In this document: positions 47,348 through 57,087 of the stretch, piece after piece
Numbering within the stretch: position 1 is the stretch's first letter
How the letters are laid out: each line of letters begins with the position of its first letter
From: Bordetella parapertussis
GTDB lineage: Bacteria; Pseudomonadota; Gammaproteobacteria; Burkholderiales; JACQAP01
Direction of reading: 5' to 3'
Assembly (NCBI GenBank): GCA_945900965.1
Contig: CAMDKM010000013.1
Coordinates: forward strand, 1 to 64,000
Length of the DNA: 64,000 bases
Notes under the pieces: generated by a model
Database searches by the model: none
The model's input: only the letters and a program-made list of their open reading frames with translations
What the model was told of the DNA's origin: nothing
Translations under genes and position numbers: made by a program

Positions 47348-49732
47348 TTACTTGATACACACCGCACGAACCTGATGCATGTCGGTAATGCCTTGCAAGA
47401 CCTTCTCGATACCATCCTGTTTCAAGGTACGCATGCCCTCCGCAAGAGCGGTGGCGACGATCTCCGCCACTCGCGAGTGCTCCTGGATATGTTTCTTGAC
47501 GGCATCCGTACCGATCAACAGCTCATGGAGGCCGACTCGCCCCTTGTATCCCGTGCCACCGCAGGTATCACAGCCCACCGGGGTATAAAGCGTGAACTGC
47601 CCCTTGTCGTTGGCGAACAGCTTAGCCCATTCCTTGTAGACGGCCTCGTACGCCACTTTCGGGTCGCGTTTCCAATACTCGGTGTTTTTGAGTTCAACAC
47701 TGTATTCCTCGAGAATAGATTTCATCTCCTCCTGAGTGGCCGTGTGAGGCGCTTTGCATTTGGAGCAAAGGCGTTTGCCAAGACGTTGCGCAAGAATTCC
47801 CAGCAGCGCATCGGAAAAATTAAACGGATCCATCCCCATGTCCAGGAGCCGGATAATCGACTCCGGCGCGCTATTGGTGTGCAACGTGGCAAATACCAGG
47901 TGGCCGGTAAGTGATGCCTCGATGCCGGTCGAGGTGGTTTCCTTGTCGCGCATTTCGCCAACCATGATGATGTCAGGATCGGCCCGCAAAAAAGCTTTCA
48001 TTGCCACCGCGAAGGTCAGACCGGCCTTCGGATTCATCTGTACCTGGCGCAGGCCCTTTTGGGTAATTTCAACCGGGTCTTCGGCGGTCCAGATCTTGGT
48101 TTCCGGCGTGTTCAAGTGCCCCAGAACCGAGTGCAGCGTCGTGGTCTTACCGGATCCCGTCGGGCCGCAGACGAAAAATAATCCATAGGGCTTGCTGACC
48201 GTATCCTTGAGATTGCCAAGATTGCGCTGGGAAAGCCCCAGTTTCTCCAGAGGAATGGGCTCTCCGCCGGCCAGAATACGCATGACGATATCTTCGACGC
48301 CGCCGGCGGAAGGTATCGTCGCGACCCGCAGTTCGATATCCAGCGGCCCGAATTTCTTGAATTTGATTTTACCGTCTTGCGGCTTACGTTTTTCGGAGAT
48401 ATCCAGATCGCACATGATTTTCAGGCGTGCGACCATGGCATTGCGATAACTGGCGGGAACGGAAATGTAATTCTGCAGAGTACCGTCCTTGCGGAAACGC
48501 ACTTCGGTTTTTCCTTTTCCTGGATAAGGTTCGATGTGAATGTCCGAAGCGCCCTGATGATAGGCGTCGACGATAATCTTGTTCACGAGCTTTACCAGCT
48601 CGTTGTCCTGAGCAAGCGACACATCGTCGTTGCCCGCCGCTCCTTCTTCATCGTTGGCATCGTCAAGCCCGGACAGCAAATCGCCGATCGAAGAATTGTC
48701 GGCGGAGACGTCCGCGCCAAACAATTGGTCGAGAGTGGCGGTAAATTCCCGCCGTGTACAGACCCGGAATACCACCTTGTGTTTCGGAAAAATATTGCCG
48801 ACCACCTTGGAGGCCCGGACCTTTTCCGGGTCCGGGCTCAGGACAACAAGCCCTTCTTTGGCGTCTTCAGTAGGGACCCATAAGCTGCTTTCGATAAAGT
48901 CGCGCTTGAGGTTTTTCAGTAAATCCATCGGCTTGATTCGATCCGCCTTGTAAGGCTCGTAGGGCACTTGGAAAAATCGCGACAGCGCTTCCCCGAGAGC
49001 GGGCGTCTTGACCTGAAATTCGTCGATCAGCACATCTTCGATATTCAGGTTCTTGCGGCGTGCCGAACGGGTGGCGAGTTCCATTTCTTCGGGCGACAGT
49101 ACCGACGTCGCTACCAGATGATCGTACCTTCCGCGCAACACGGCCGCTGGCCGGCTACGCTGCTTCAAGGCAATAGCCAGTGTTTCGCCAAGGTGCGACA
49201 CGCCTTCCTCGGCGACCGTCGAAAAGGGTTGATTTTGTTTGGAATTGATAAGTTGAACGACGCCCACGATTTCCCCACCGGAGCCGTCGAGAATTGGAGC
49301 CACCAGCATCTGTTTGGTACGGAAACCCGTACGCTTGTCCACTTCCTTGAGAAATTTCAGACTAGCATGATGAGTTCGCAACTCGTTTTCATCATAAACG
49401 TCGCGAAGGTTGATTAGTTTTTTGGAAAGCGCGACAAATCCCGCAATACTTTGCTCATTGATCGGCAGCTTGAGATCCTTGAACGAAGACAGTCCGATTT
49501 TCACCTTGGATATGATTGAAGTCTTGTCGTCTGACACGACGTAGATTGTCAGGCGGTCAGCATCGAATAATGCGCAGATATCCTGTGACAACTCCAGCAT
49601 GATCTCGTCGATATTGCTGGTCGCGTGGATTTTGTTCGTGACCGCATGGAGTTTTTTCTGGAGCTCCAGTTTGTGGCCCAAATCAGCCATATTCTGATTT
49701 GCGTGTGGCTTCGCTTCGAATACTGTGCTCAT
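47348..49732 (-). CDS. GAF-domain PilB/GspE-type assembly ATPase
   Basis: 794 residues from the ATG at 49732, with AAAGGA about eight bases upstream. Three parts are visible: a GAF domain (about 30-190; RTKQMLVAPILDGSGGEIVG), an MshEN-like domain (about 200-310), and the secretion ATPase. The ATPase has Walker A GPTGSGKTT near residue 520, an Asp box (WTAEDPVEI), Walker B (PDIIMVGEMRD), a His box and a CxxC pair (CSKCKAP, CDTCGGTG) for zinc. Typical PilB is about 570 residues and lacks GAF, so this is an expanded form that likely powers pilus extension under ligand control. Confidence 0.92.
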   Translation of the reverse strand: MSTVFEAKPHANQNMADLGHKLELQKKLHAVTNKIHATSNIDEIMLELSQDICALFDADRLTIYVVSDDKTSIISKVKIGLSSFKDLKLPINEQSIAGFVALSKKLINLRDVYDENELRTHHASLKFLKEVDKRTGFRTKQMLVAPILDGSGGEIVGVVQLINSKQNQPFSTVAEEGVSHLGETLAIALKQRSRPAAVLRGRYDHLVATSVLSPEEMELATRSARRKNLNIEDVLIDEFQVKTPALGEALSRFFQVPYEPYKADRIKPMDLLKNLKRDFIESSLWVPTEDAKEGLVVLSPDPEKVRASKVVGNIFPKHKVVFRVCTRREFTATLDQLFGADVSADNSSIGDLLSGLDDANDEEGAAGNDDVSLAQDNELVKLVNKIIVDAYHQGASDIHIEPYPGKGKTEVRFRKDGTLQNYISVPASYRNAMVARLKIMCDLDISEKRKPQDGKIKFKKFGPLDIELRVATIPSAGGVEDIVMRILAGGEPIPLEKLGLSQRNLGNLKDTVSKPYGLFFVCGPTGSGKTTTLHSVLGHLNTPETKIWTAEDPVEITQKGLRQVQMNPKAGLTFAVAMKAFLRADPDIIMVGEMRDKETTSTGIEASLTGHLVFATLHTNSAPESIIRLLDMGMDPFNFSDALLGILAQRLGKRLCSKCKAPHTATQEEMKSILEEYSVELKNTEYWKRDPKVAYEAVYKEWAKLFANDKGQFTLYTPVGCDTCGGTGYKGRVGLHELLIGTDAVKKHIQEHSRVAEIVATALAEGMRTLKQDGIEKVLQGITDMHQVRAVCIK

Positions 49733-49822
49733 GGCATCCATCCTTTTCGCTTTACGCACTTGCCGCATCCGGGTATCAGCCGGGCAACGTCCCTGGGGCC
49801 AAAATCCCCCGTGCCACTCCGG

Positions 49823-50593
49823 TCAAAACTTGAATACATGGCCATTAGCCAACATCCGTGGACTGTATTTTTCCGCAGAGTCGCCGACTTCCTGCATGAT
49901 TTGTGTGCCGGCCCCAGGCTTCAGGTGAGTCACATAGACCCGTGCTTGGCGTTTGAGCTTCGCGAGCTCTTCGACAAGCAGGCTTGGGCACAGATGTTTT
50001 GAATCTGTCGCCAGTTTTCTTTCGTTGTTTGGAAATGCCGTCTCTATGATCAGGTAACGCAGATTCTCGATCTGGTTTATTGCAACCCACAACGCGTCGT
50101 TGGTGGTCGTATCGCCCGTAAACACCAGACTGGCAGTTCCACTATCCAGTTGAAAACCGACCGCCGGCACGACGTGATTGGCTGGCAATACCACGATTCG
50201 GCGCGATCCTAGAATAACGGCGTTCCCCACGGAGAATGGAGAAAACTGCATACACGCTTTTGACGGACTGGGTATCTCGGTGAAATCCGGCCATACTTTC
50301 CAGTTGAAAATATGGTCCTCTAGGATTTTCTGGGTGGCGTGGGTGCAATGAACCGTAATAGGTGCTTCGCGCATCCCTCCCACGGTATCCACGAGGAAGG
50401 GTAACGACGTTATGTGATCCAGATGGGAATGTGTCAAAAAGACATGATCAATTTTGAGTAGTTCGGAAAGGGTCAAATCTCCCACACCGGTACCCGCATC
50501 GATGAGCACATCACTGTCCAACAGCATGGCTGTGGTGCGCAGATTTCCGCCAATTCCACCACTGCAACCGAGCACCCGTATTTGCATTGTCAT
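49823..50593 (-). CDS. Metallo-beta-lactamase-fold class II cyclic-nucleotide phosphodiesterase
   Basis: 256 residues from the ATG at 50593, overlapping the cyclase stop (ATGA). The metal motif HSHLDHITSLPFLVDTV matches the class II cAMP phosphodiesterase signature (HxHLDH followed by S/G and LL). Other ligands are in ANHVVPAVGF, FTGDTTTND and VTHLKPG. The tight coupling to a cyclase suggests it clears the cyclase's product. Specificity for cAMP is inferred. A generic beta-lactamase-fold hydrolase is the alternative. Confidence 0.85.
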   Translation of the reverse strand: MTMQIRVLGCSGGIGGNLRTTAMLLDSDVLIDAGTGVGDLTLSELLKIDHVFLTHSHLDHITSLPFLVDTVGGMREAPITVHCTHATQKILEDHIFNWKVWPDFTEIPSPSKACMQFSPFSVGNAVILGSRRIVVLPANHVVPAVGFQLDSGTASLVFTGDTTTNDALWVAINQIENLRYLIIETAFPNNERKLATDSKHLCPSLLVEELAKLKRQARVYVTHLKPGAGTQIMQEVGDSAEKYSPRMLANGHVFKF

Positions 50594-52818
50594 TTGGTGT
50601 CGAATATCCACGATCCGTCCCAACCTGGTTCCGGAGCTTGGCGCCGGAATAAGCCGATACGATCGATGTAGAGTTTATAAACTCCGTTTTCCGGGTCCTG
50701 CTTTAGCAGGTTGATCAACTGGAGTTCCGCCATGTCCCAATCCTGCGCCCGATAATGTTTCAAGGCCTGGCCCCACAGTTTCATGGCATCCTGTTGAGAC
50801 TTGGTGATTTCCGCCACCTTGCCGATAGGCTCATAAATGGAGACGGGTTCGTCTTTTCCCTTGACCCTGACCTTGTCCAGTTCACGAAAAACGACTTCCG
50901 GCACCTGTTGCCGCGTGCTGTCGCCCACAATCATGTTCACGCCGTAATGTTTGGTGATACCTTCTATGCGGGAGGCGAGGTTTACCGCATCACCCATAAC
51001 GGTATAAGCCAGCCGGATTTCAGACCCCATGTTGCCCACGCTGACGCGCCCACTGTTGATTCCTACGCCGATTTTGATGGGTGGCCAATTGTTGGCTTTG
51101 AAGTGGGGTTGGAGCTTCTCCAGCGCGTCGTGCATTTCCAGCCCCGCCATGACTGCATTGTGCGCATGCCTCTGATCGCTCAGCGGAGCACCCCAGAAGG
51201 CCATAATGCAATCGCCCATGTATTTGTCGATGGTTCCTCGGTGCTTGTAAATGATGCGGGTCAGCGGTGTTAGAAACTCATTCATCAGTTTCGATAAAGC
51301 CTTCGGATCCAGTCCTTCCGAAATAGTCGTAAATCCGCGTACGTCGGTAAAAAGCACAGACACTTCACGGCTTTCGCCTTCCATGGAAAACGCCGCCGGA
51401 TCCCGGCTCATTTCATCCACCACCTCGGGCGGCGCATATTGGCCGAACAGTCCGGTTATCTGCCGTTTTGCGCGCGATTCCACAAAAAAACCATAGGACA
51501 TGTTCAGCGCAAACAACATAGATATCATCAGCAGGCCAGACGCCAGGGGCAAAACCAGATTGCCTTCCGTCCATACCAGGACGTTGACCGCAAATACCGA
51601 CAATAAGGCAACCGCGGTCAATATAGTGGCTCGCAGGGGAGTGAGCAGCGGCAGAAGAAATGCCATACCCGTCCCGGACAGAATAAGAAGCAAGAATTCT
51701 GCCCCCATGACATAGGGCGGGCGCTGTTTGATATTTCCGTCAAGCATTCCTGCAATCAGGTTTGCATGCACTTCAACCCCGGGATATACGCTCTGGACCG
51801 GTGCCGCGCGTAAGTCGAACAATCCCGGCGCCGTCGTGCCAATCAGGACAAACTTGTTCCTTAGATCAACAATCGGCGCCGATCCGCGAAGAACCTCGGT
51901 CGCAGATACGTATTTGAAACTGCCTTGTTTCCCCCGGTAGGGGACAAGGGCGCTCACGTCGCTGTCCACTGGAATGCGCACCGCGCCGATGTCGATCCAC
52001 TCCAGCCCGGGATATTCCTTGGCCCACCGCGTTTTCTCCGGAATGCCTGGCATGACAGGCGGCAGCCCAAGTCCCAGCCTGACCATCGCCATGGACAGCG
52101 GTTCGTAATATGCTCCCTCGTATTCGGCCAGCATGGGCACGCGCCTGGTCACGCCATCCTCGTCGGTCAAAGGGGTGAAATGTCCTGCCACCACCGCTGC
52201 GTCCTGAAAGGCCTGGAGGTTTGCGCCGTAACCGCTCCATCGGGTAACAGCGATGTTCGTGCCCTTAAACGTTCCCGGGGACAACACGGGTTTGGGCAAT
52301 GCGCCAATGGCACGCCCACTTCCGTGCTGGTCCTCTGCGTTGGAAAAATAGTATCCAAGCACGACCGCGCGGTTTCTCAGCTTTTCGGCGAAAAGCCGGT
52401 CGTATTGGAGCTGGGGAGCAATATTTTTAAGCACGGACTGGTAATGGTCGTTGGCCTTGAGTTCCCCTTCCGCCAGCCTGTTTAAAACACCAAGCCCCGA
52501 ACTCTCGTCCCGTTCGGCAAACACCACGTCGAACCCGACAATTCCGACCTGATAGTGATCGAATAACTGATCGACAAGCCGTCCGAGCTTGTTTCGCCCC
52601 CAAGGCCACCGACCCTCTGCTTCGAGACTTTGTTCGTCGATGTCGACGATAACTATCCGTGGATCTATGGTCTTCGACATCGTCAGACGCAGCCGCGCGT
52701 CGTAGACAATGTTTTCGAACCGATCTATGAAAGGTATTTTGTATAGCTGGACGGCATGGCCGATAAATAAGACAACTATGACCAGGCCCAACGCTATGCG
52801 CGCGAGATGTTTCTTCAT
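50590..52818 (-). CDS. CHASE2-domain class III adenylate cyclase
   Basis: 742 residues. A first TM (about 8-24), a periplasmic CHASE2 domain (30-360) and a cluster of TMs (about 370-445) precede the cyclase domain (480-680). Metal ligands are D492 (FTDVRGFT) and D536 (MGDCIMAFW); K532 and D610 are the adenine-selecting pair, and N613 and R617 are the transition-state residues (GDAVNLASR). All point to ATP as substrate. A C-terminal tail of about 60 residues with a TPR-like helix pair follows. Signal for CHASE2 is unknown. Confidence 0.94.
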   Translation of the reverse strand: MKKHLARIALGLVIVVLFIGHAVQLYKIPFIDRFENIVYDARLRLTMSKTIDPRIVIVDIDEQSLEAEGRWPWGRNKLGRLVDQLFDHYQVGIVGFDVVFAERDESSGLGVLNRLAEGELKANDHYQSVLKNIAPQLQYDRLFAEKLRNRAVVLGYYFSNAEDQHGSGRAIGALPKPVLSPGTFKGTNIAVTRWSGYGANLQAFQDAAVVAGHFTPLTDEDGVTRRVPMLAEYEGAYYEPLSMAMVRLGLGLPPVMPGIPEKTRWAKEYPGLEWIDIGAVRIPVDSDVSALVPYRGKQGSFKYVSATEVLRGSAPIVDLRNKFVLIGTTAPGLFDLRAAPVQSVYPGVEVHANLIAGMLDGNIKQRPPYVMGAEFLLLILSGTGMAFLLPLLTPLRATILTAVALLSVFAVNVLVWTEGNLVLPLASGLLMISMLFALNMSYGFFVESRAKRQITGLFGQYAPPEVVDEMSRDPAAFSMEGESREVSVLFTDVRGFTTISEGLDPKALSKLMNEFLTPLTRIIYKHRGTIDKYMGDCIMAFWGAPLSDQRHAHNAVMAGLEMHDALEKLQPHFKANNWPPIKIGVGINSGRVSVGNMGSEIRLAYTVMGDAVNLASRIEGITKHYGVNMIVGDSTRQQVPEVVFRELDKVRVKGKDEPVSIYEPIGKVAEITKSQQDAMKLWGQALKHYRAQDWDMAELQLINLLKQDPENGVYKLYIDRIGLFRRQAPEPGWDGSWIFDTK

Positions 52819-52898
52819 CGCAACTCCGATCCGTGGCCACGCGGTTCGCGCGGCACCATTAATCAGCCGGCATTGGGCTCAAGCAGATCGCTCGGCGA

Positions 52899-53687
52899 TC
52901 AGGGTTTGACGAAAAACTCCATTTTTACCCCCGCAAGTTCGATCACGTCGTGATCGTGGAGGGCACGCGCCTGAGCATCCAGTGCCTTACCGTTAACGAC
53001 CGGGAAATTGGCACCTTCGACGTGGGTGATAAAGTAACCTTGCGGTCGTTTGGCAATTACTGCCACCTGCACCCCTGGTTTTCCCAGGGTTGTCAGTGTT
53101 TTCGTGAGCGGCAACTCTTTGCCCGCGTTGGGGCCAGACAGAACCTGGATCGTTCCACCTGCATGGACCGCCGCCGCAGACGGGGGCGCCATATTCGGAG
53201 AGGTTGCTGAAAGGACTGCTTCCGCAGCCTTGGCCATCACCGCGCCAGATGAGGTCTCTCCCATTCCGGGTGGCGGGGGCATCATGTTGGTCTGAGTGGT
53301 CTGCGCGTCGGGCAATTTGACTTCGGGCTTTTTCGGCGCTGACGCAGGGGCCCGAAGCACCATGGTCTTTTCGAAGTCCGCCTGGCTCATATTGGCGTTT
53401 GCTTCGTTTACATATTTGAGTTTGTACTTGCCAATTTCGACTACATCGCTGTTCTGGAGAAAATGCTTTTTGACCGGCTGCCCGTTCACCAACGTGCCAT
53501 TGGTGCTCCCCAAATCCTCCAGAAAAGAGTCATTCAGAATGGTCATGACGATGGCGTGCTCTCCGCTCACCGCCAGATTGTCGATCTGGATGTCATTGTG
53601 GGGCTTGCGGCCGATGGTCGTGCGCTCCTTGTTGAGCGCAATTTCTTTGATGATTTGACCATCCAGACTAAGTATCAACTTCGCCAT
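52899..53687 (-). CDS. FHA-domain protein with a second degenerate FHA fold
   Basis: 262 residues. The first FHA domain (about 20-95) has the phosphothreonine-binding set TIGRKPHNDIQI, SGEHA and STNGTLVNG. Between the domains lies a Pro/Ala-rich linker starting with ADFEKTMVLRAP, whose Thr is a likely kinase target. The second half (about 170-262) folds like FHA but lacks the key Arg/Ser. It lies 12 bases after the PP2C gene and acts as phospho-reader for the kinases. Confidence 0.9.
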   Translation of the reverse strand: MAKLILSLDGQIIKEIALNKERTTIGRKPHNDIQIDNLAVSGEHAIVMTILNDSFLEDLGSTNGTLVNGQPVKKHFLQNSDVVEIGKYKLKYVNEANANMSQADFEKTMVLRAPASAPKKPEVKLPDAQTTQTNMMPPPPGMGETSSGAVMAKAAEAVLSATSPNMAPPSAAAVHAGGTIQVLSGPNAGKELPLTKTLTTLGKPGVQVAVIAKRPQGYFITHVEGANFPVVNGKALDAQARALHDHDVIELAGVKMEFFVKP

Positions 53688-53699
53688 ATCAGCTTCCTC

Positions 53700-54524
53700 T
53701 TATTTGAGCCACGAAAAGAGTTTCCCGAACCACTCTTTCCTGGCTGGAAACTCCTTCTTGATCTTGATCAGCACCACCGAGACATTATCGCGCCCGCCAT
53801 TGTCATTTGCCATCTGTACAAGTTGCTCGGCAGCGAGTTTGGGATTGGCGGCCAGTGACTCTAAGGTCAACTCGATATCGCCATCTTCGACCATGTCATT
53901 TAGGCCATCGGAACAAATCAGAAACACGTCGCCTTCCGAAACCGGGTACGTATGGATCTCGGCTTCTACATGAGGTTCGATGCCGAGTGCACGCGTCACC
54001 AGGTTCTTGTTTTGCGAGCGCCTCGCCGCCTCTTTGGTCAACATCCCGCTGTCAATCTGTTCCTGCAACAATGAGTGGTCTCGGGTGACCTGTTCCAGCC
54101 GTTTGTCGCGATAACGGTAACAGCGGGAGTCACCGATGTGCGCGAGGGTTATCTGGTTGTTGCAAAGCAACGCTGCCACCAGCGTTGTTCCCATGCCAGC
54201 ATACTGTGGCTGACTGTTGGCCGACTGATATATCGACGTATTGGCTTTGCCGATTATGTCCCTGAGCAGGCGCGCTGCCATCAAGGTACCGGTACCCGCA
54301 TCCAACTCGTGTGCCGGATATTTGAACAAGGCCTCGCGGGTTTCAGTGGCGATCAACGCCGTGGCAATGCCACTGGCTACCTCGCCTGCATTGTATCCAC
54401 CCATTCCATCGGCCAGCACCGCGAGTCCAATATCGGCATCAGTGGCAATGCTGTCCTCATTATGCGAACGCACCATTCCGGTGTGCGTCGCTTTAATCAT
54501 TTCAATTGCCTCGGCGAGACTCAT
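53700..54524 (-). CDS. PP2C-type Ser/Thr phosphatase
   Basis: About 274 residues from the ATG at 54524; the ATG eight codons further on is also plausible. PP2C motifs are present: GMVRSHNEDS, LADGMGGYNAGEVAS, GMGTTLVAA, AHIGDSRCYR, ICSDGLNDM and GGRDNVSVVL, all metal-binding Asp included. It sits between the CHASE2 kinase (13 bases) and the FHA gene (12 bases), the usual kinase/phosphatase/reader trio. Confidence 0.94.
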   Translation of the reverse strand: MSLAEAIEMIKATHTGMVRSHNEDSIATDADIGLAVLADGMGGYNAGEVASGIATALIATETREALFKYPAHELDAGTGTLMAARLLRDIIGKANTSIYQSANSQPQYAGMGTTLVAALLCNNQITLAHIGDSRCYRYRDKRLEQVTRDHSLLQEQIDSGMLTKEAARRSQNKNLVTRALGIEPHVEAEIHTYPVSEGDVFLICSDGLNDMVEDGDIELTLESLAANPKLAAEQLVQMANDNGGRDNVSVVLIKIKKEFPARKEWFGKLFSWLK

Positions 54525-54537
54525 ATGACGGTTCGGC

Positions 54538-57087
54538 TTAAAGTGAAAAATCGACAGCTTCGAGCTGTACGCCACACTGGCGAATGGCCTGCGCCATTTC
54601 TTCTCCCGTCCGGTAACGATGCGTCAATTCTTTTGCGAGCGACCTGTTGATGACACTTACCACGCTTTCCGGAATCGCCGGAAGCACGCTCAGAATGTCG
54701 ATCGGCGGTTCATTGGCTATTTTGAACATCAGTTGCGTCATCGATTCGCCCTTGAACGGCAAACTACCGCAAGCAAGCTGATAAAGGGTGACTCCTAGAG
54801 AAAACAAATCCGACTGCCCTTCGATTTTCTGACCGGCCAGTTGCTCGGGGGACATATAGGACGGGGTACCCAGCACCATGCCGGTTTTGGTTCTTGATGA
54901 GTCCGTGATACGGGCAATGCCGAAGTCCGTAACCTTTACCGAGTCCGAATCCATGTCGTACATGATGTTCGCGGGCTTGATATCCCTGTGGACCACGTTT
55001 TGCCGATGGGCGTAATCAAGGGCATCGGCCACTCGCGCAACAATCGACAAAACCTTCGACAGCGGAAGCAGGGCACCGGCCTTGGTTTGCGGCACCAGAT
55101 CCTTGCCTTTCAGAAATTCCATTGCGATATAAGCCAGATCGTGTTCCTCGCCGGCATCGTAGATGGTAACGATATTCGGGTGGTTCAGGCGTCCGGCCGT
55201 TTCGGCCTCACGGAAAAACCGCTGTTTGACCTCTTCGAGTTCGTCGGCCTCGAACTCCTGGGACAAGGCCATGGTTTTTATCGCAACCACGCGTCCTATC
55301 TTGGGATCCTTGCCCAGATAGACGACGCCCATCGCGCCCTTACCCAATTCTTTTTCAACCTGATAACGGCCTAGCATTGGCTTCTCGACCTGACCACCCT
55401 CCAATACCAGCGTACTGGCATTGGTACGACCCGACCCGCCACCCAACATGACGGTTTCAGACATCTGCTTCGCGCGACCGAGCTTTTGCTCCAGGTCCCG
55501 GAATTTCGGGTTAAATGTGCCCATGTACTCATAAACGGCCTGCGCTTTATTGAATTGGCGCTTGCGCTCGAAATCAAGCGCCAGGTTGTACATGTTGTCC
55601 ATGAGCGTATCGTCGAGCGGCACTTTCTTGAATTTGTCGAATGCCATGTCCAACTGGCCCTGCCCTTGAAAGGCCAGTCCCAGCATGCGATTCGATTCGG
55701 CCGAGTCCAAATCCGACCTGGCCTTGCCGCGTTCGGTGACCAGGAAACGCTTGGTGGTCAGCAATACATGCCCCACCAACAGCAACACCGCCGAGGACAT
55801 GAGCTGAATCCACATCAGCTTGGATGCCATCAGGCCAAAATGTGTGGACAACAAAATTACCAGCACTCCGAGGCTCACCGCAAACCCCATGCCGGCCTTC
55901 AGCTGCGGCAACAGCAAAATCAGGTACAGGGCGACGACCAGAAAGGCCAGTTTTTCCACCCAAACACCCCAGGTCGGCGCGATGAAAAAATCTTCTTCAA
56001 GAATACTGGAAACCGAATGCGCAAGAGTCACCACAGGAGGCATGGCCGGGGAAATCGGGGTCACCTGGTATGTCCCGACTCCGGCCGCGGTCGCGCCGAT
56101 GAGGACAATTTTGTCCCGATATTTATCGGCTGGAATCTTGTCGGAAATGACGTCGTAAAAAGAATCCAGCGGAAAGGCAGGGCGCCCCTCAAAATCCCGA
56201 TAGAAATAACTGTACATCTGAAGATAGGGGTCGGTGCGAATGCTCAAGTTCCCCAATTGCACCCCTTCGCCCAAGCGCAGTTCAATATCGCCTGCGCCGA
56301 GATTCAAGCTGGCGGCCGCCAGCCGCATCGACAGGGAGGGGAAATACTGATCGTAGTACCTGACCACCAGCGGCTCGGTGCGCGTGCTCCCGTCCGCGGC
56401 GTCTGGCAGCGCGTTCAAGTGCCCGATGCCCGCCGCCCCGGACGCAATGTCAGCCAACGGCACAGCGGCCTGCATCGTCGGCACCGGAAAGATGTTATTG
56501 CCAGCCGCTCCAACCCGATCGACAACCTTGGTAATTTGGTTCTTCGCCACATAGTCCGGCAAGGGCTGATCCGGATTGCCGCGGGGCTCGCCGAGGACAA
56601 ATAGCATGGGGAGCGACACATTGCCCGCTGCCTGGATGGACGCGGCAAGCTTGCGATCGCTGTTGAGCGCCTCATCCGCCTCGGCGATTACTGCAGCAAA
56701 ACTTTCCAACGCCGGTTGCTGGCTTGCCGGCAAAGCATGAAACATTTCGCCAAGTTTCTCGATGTAGGCCAGGCCGGGATCGATTTGCGGTTCAAAGAAA
56801 AAAGAGGTGTAACCGATAGCCTTGACGCCCGCCTGTTTGAGTTTTTCTATCATTTGGGCGTGCACTTCTCGCGACCACGGCCAGCGGCCGATGTTCGCCA
56901 CGCTTTGATCGTCGATGGCGATCACTGCGACCCGCGAGGACGGCGTGCGACTGGAGGCCTGGACGCCAAGGTCGTAGGCCTTGCGCTCCAGGCTTTGAAC
57001 CATATCGCTGCCCAACGTCAAAAATAGCGCCAAGGCCACGATCAGCCCGAGGAACCAGTCGGCCTTCCAAAAGGCCGTTTTGTTCAT
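54538..57087 (-). CDS. CHASE2-domain transmembrane Ser/Thr kinase
   Basis: 849 residues. The order is TM (12-28), periplasmic CHASE2 (about 35-345), three TMs (about 370-445), a TPR-like region (about 460-545) and a C-terminal kinase (571-849). The kinase has K604 (VAIK), D702 (HRDIKPANIM) and D721 (TDFG). The segment after the TPRs holds SETVMLGGG and STLVLEGG, Thr motifs similar to those that FHA domains read. It starts the seven-gene run down to 45.6 kb. The shared CHASE2 with the cyclase suggests both sense the same periplasmic signal. Confidence 0.94.
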   Translation of the reverse strand: MNKTAFWKADWFLGLIVALALFLTLGSDMVQSLERKAYDLGVQASSRTPSSRVAVIAIDDQSVANIGRWPWSREVHAQMIEKLKQAGVKAIGYTSFFFEPQIDPGLAYIEKLGEMFHALPASQQPALESFAAVIAEADEALNSDRKLAASIQAAGNVSLPMLFVLGEPRGNPDQPLPDYVAKNQITKVVDRVGAAGNNIFPVPTMQAAVPLADIASGAAGIGHLNALPDAADGSTRTEPLVVRYYDQYFPSLSMRLAAASLNLGAGDIELRLGEGVQLGNLSIRTDPYLQMYSYFYRDFEGRPAFPLDSFYDVISDKIPADKYRDKIVLIGATAAGVGTYQVTPISPAMPPVVTLAHSVSSILEEDFFIAPTWGVWVEKLAFLVVALYLILLLPQLKAGMGFAVSLGVLVILLSTHFGLMASKLMWIQLMSSAVLLLVGHVLLTTKRFLVTERGKARSDLDSAESNRMLGLAFQGQGQLDMAFDKFKKVPLDDTLMDNMYNLALDFERKRQFNKAQAVYEYMGTFNPKFRDLEQKLGRAKQMSETVMLGGGSGRTNASTLVLEGGQVEKPMLGRYQVEKELGKGAMGVVYLGKDPKIGRVVAIKTMALSQEFEADELEEVKQRFFREAETAGRLNHPNIVTIYDAGEEHDLAYIAMEFLKGKDLVPQTKAGALLPLSKVLSIVARVADALDYAHRQNVVHRDIKPANIMYDMDSDSVKVTDFGIARITDSSRTKTGMVLGTPSYMSPEQLAGQKIEGQSDLFSLGVTLYQLACGSLPFKGESMTQLMFKIANEPPIDILSVLPAIPESVVSVINRSLAKELTHRYRTGEEMAQAIRQCGVQLEAVDFSL

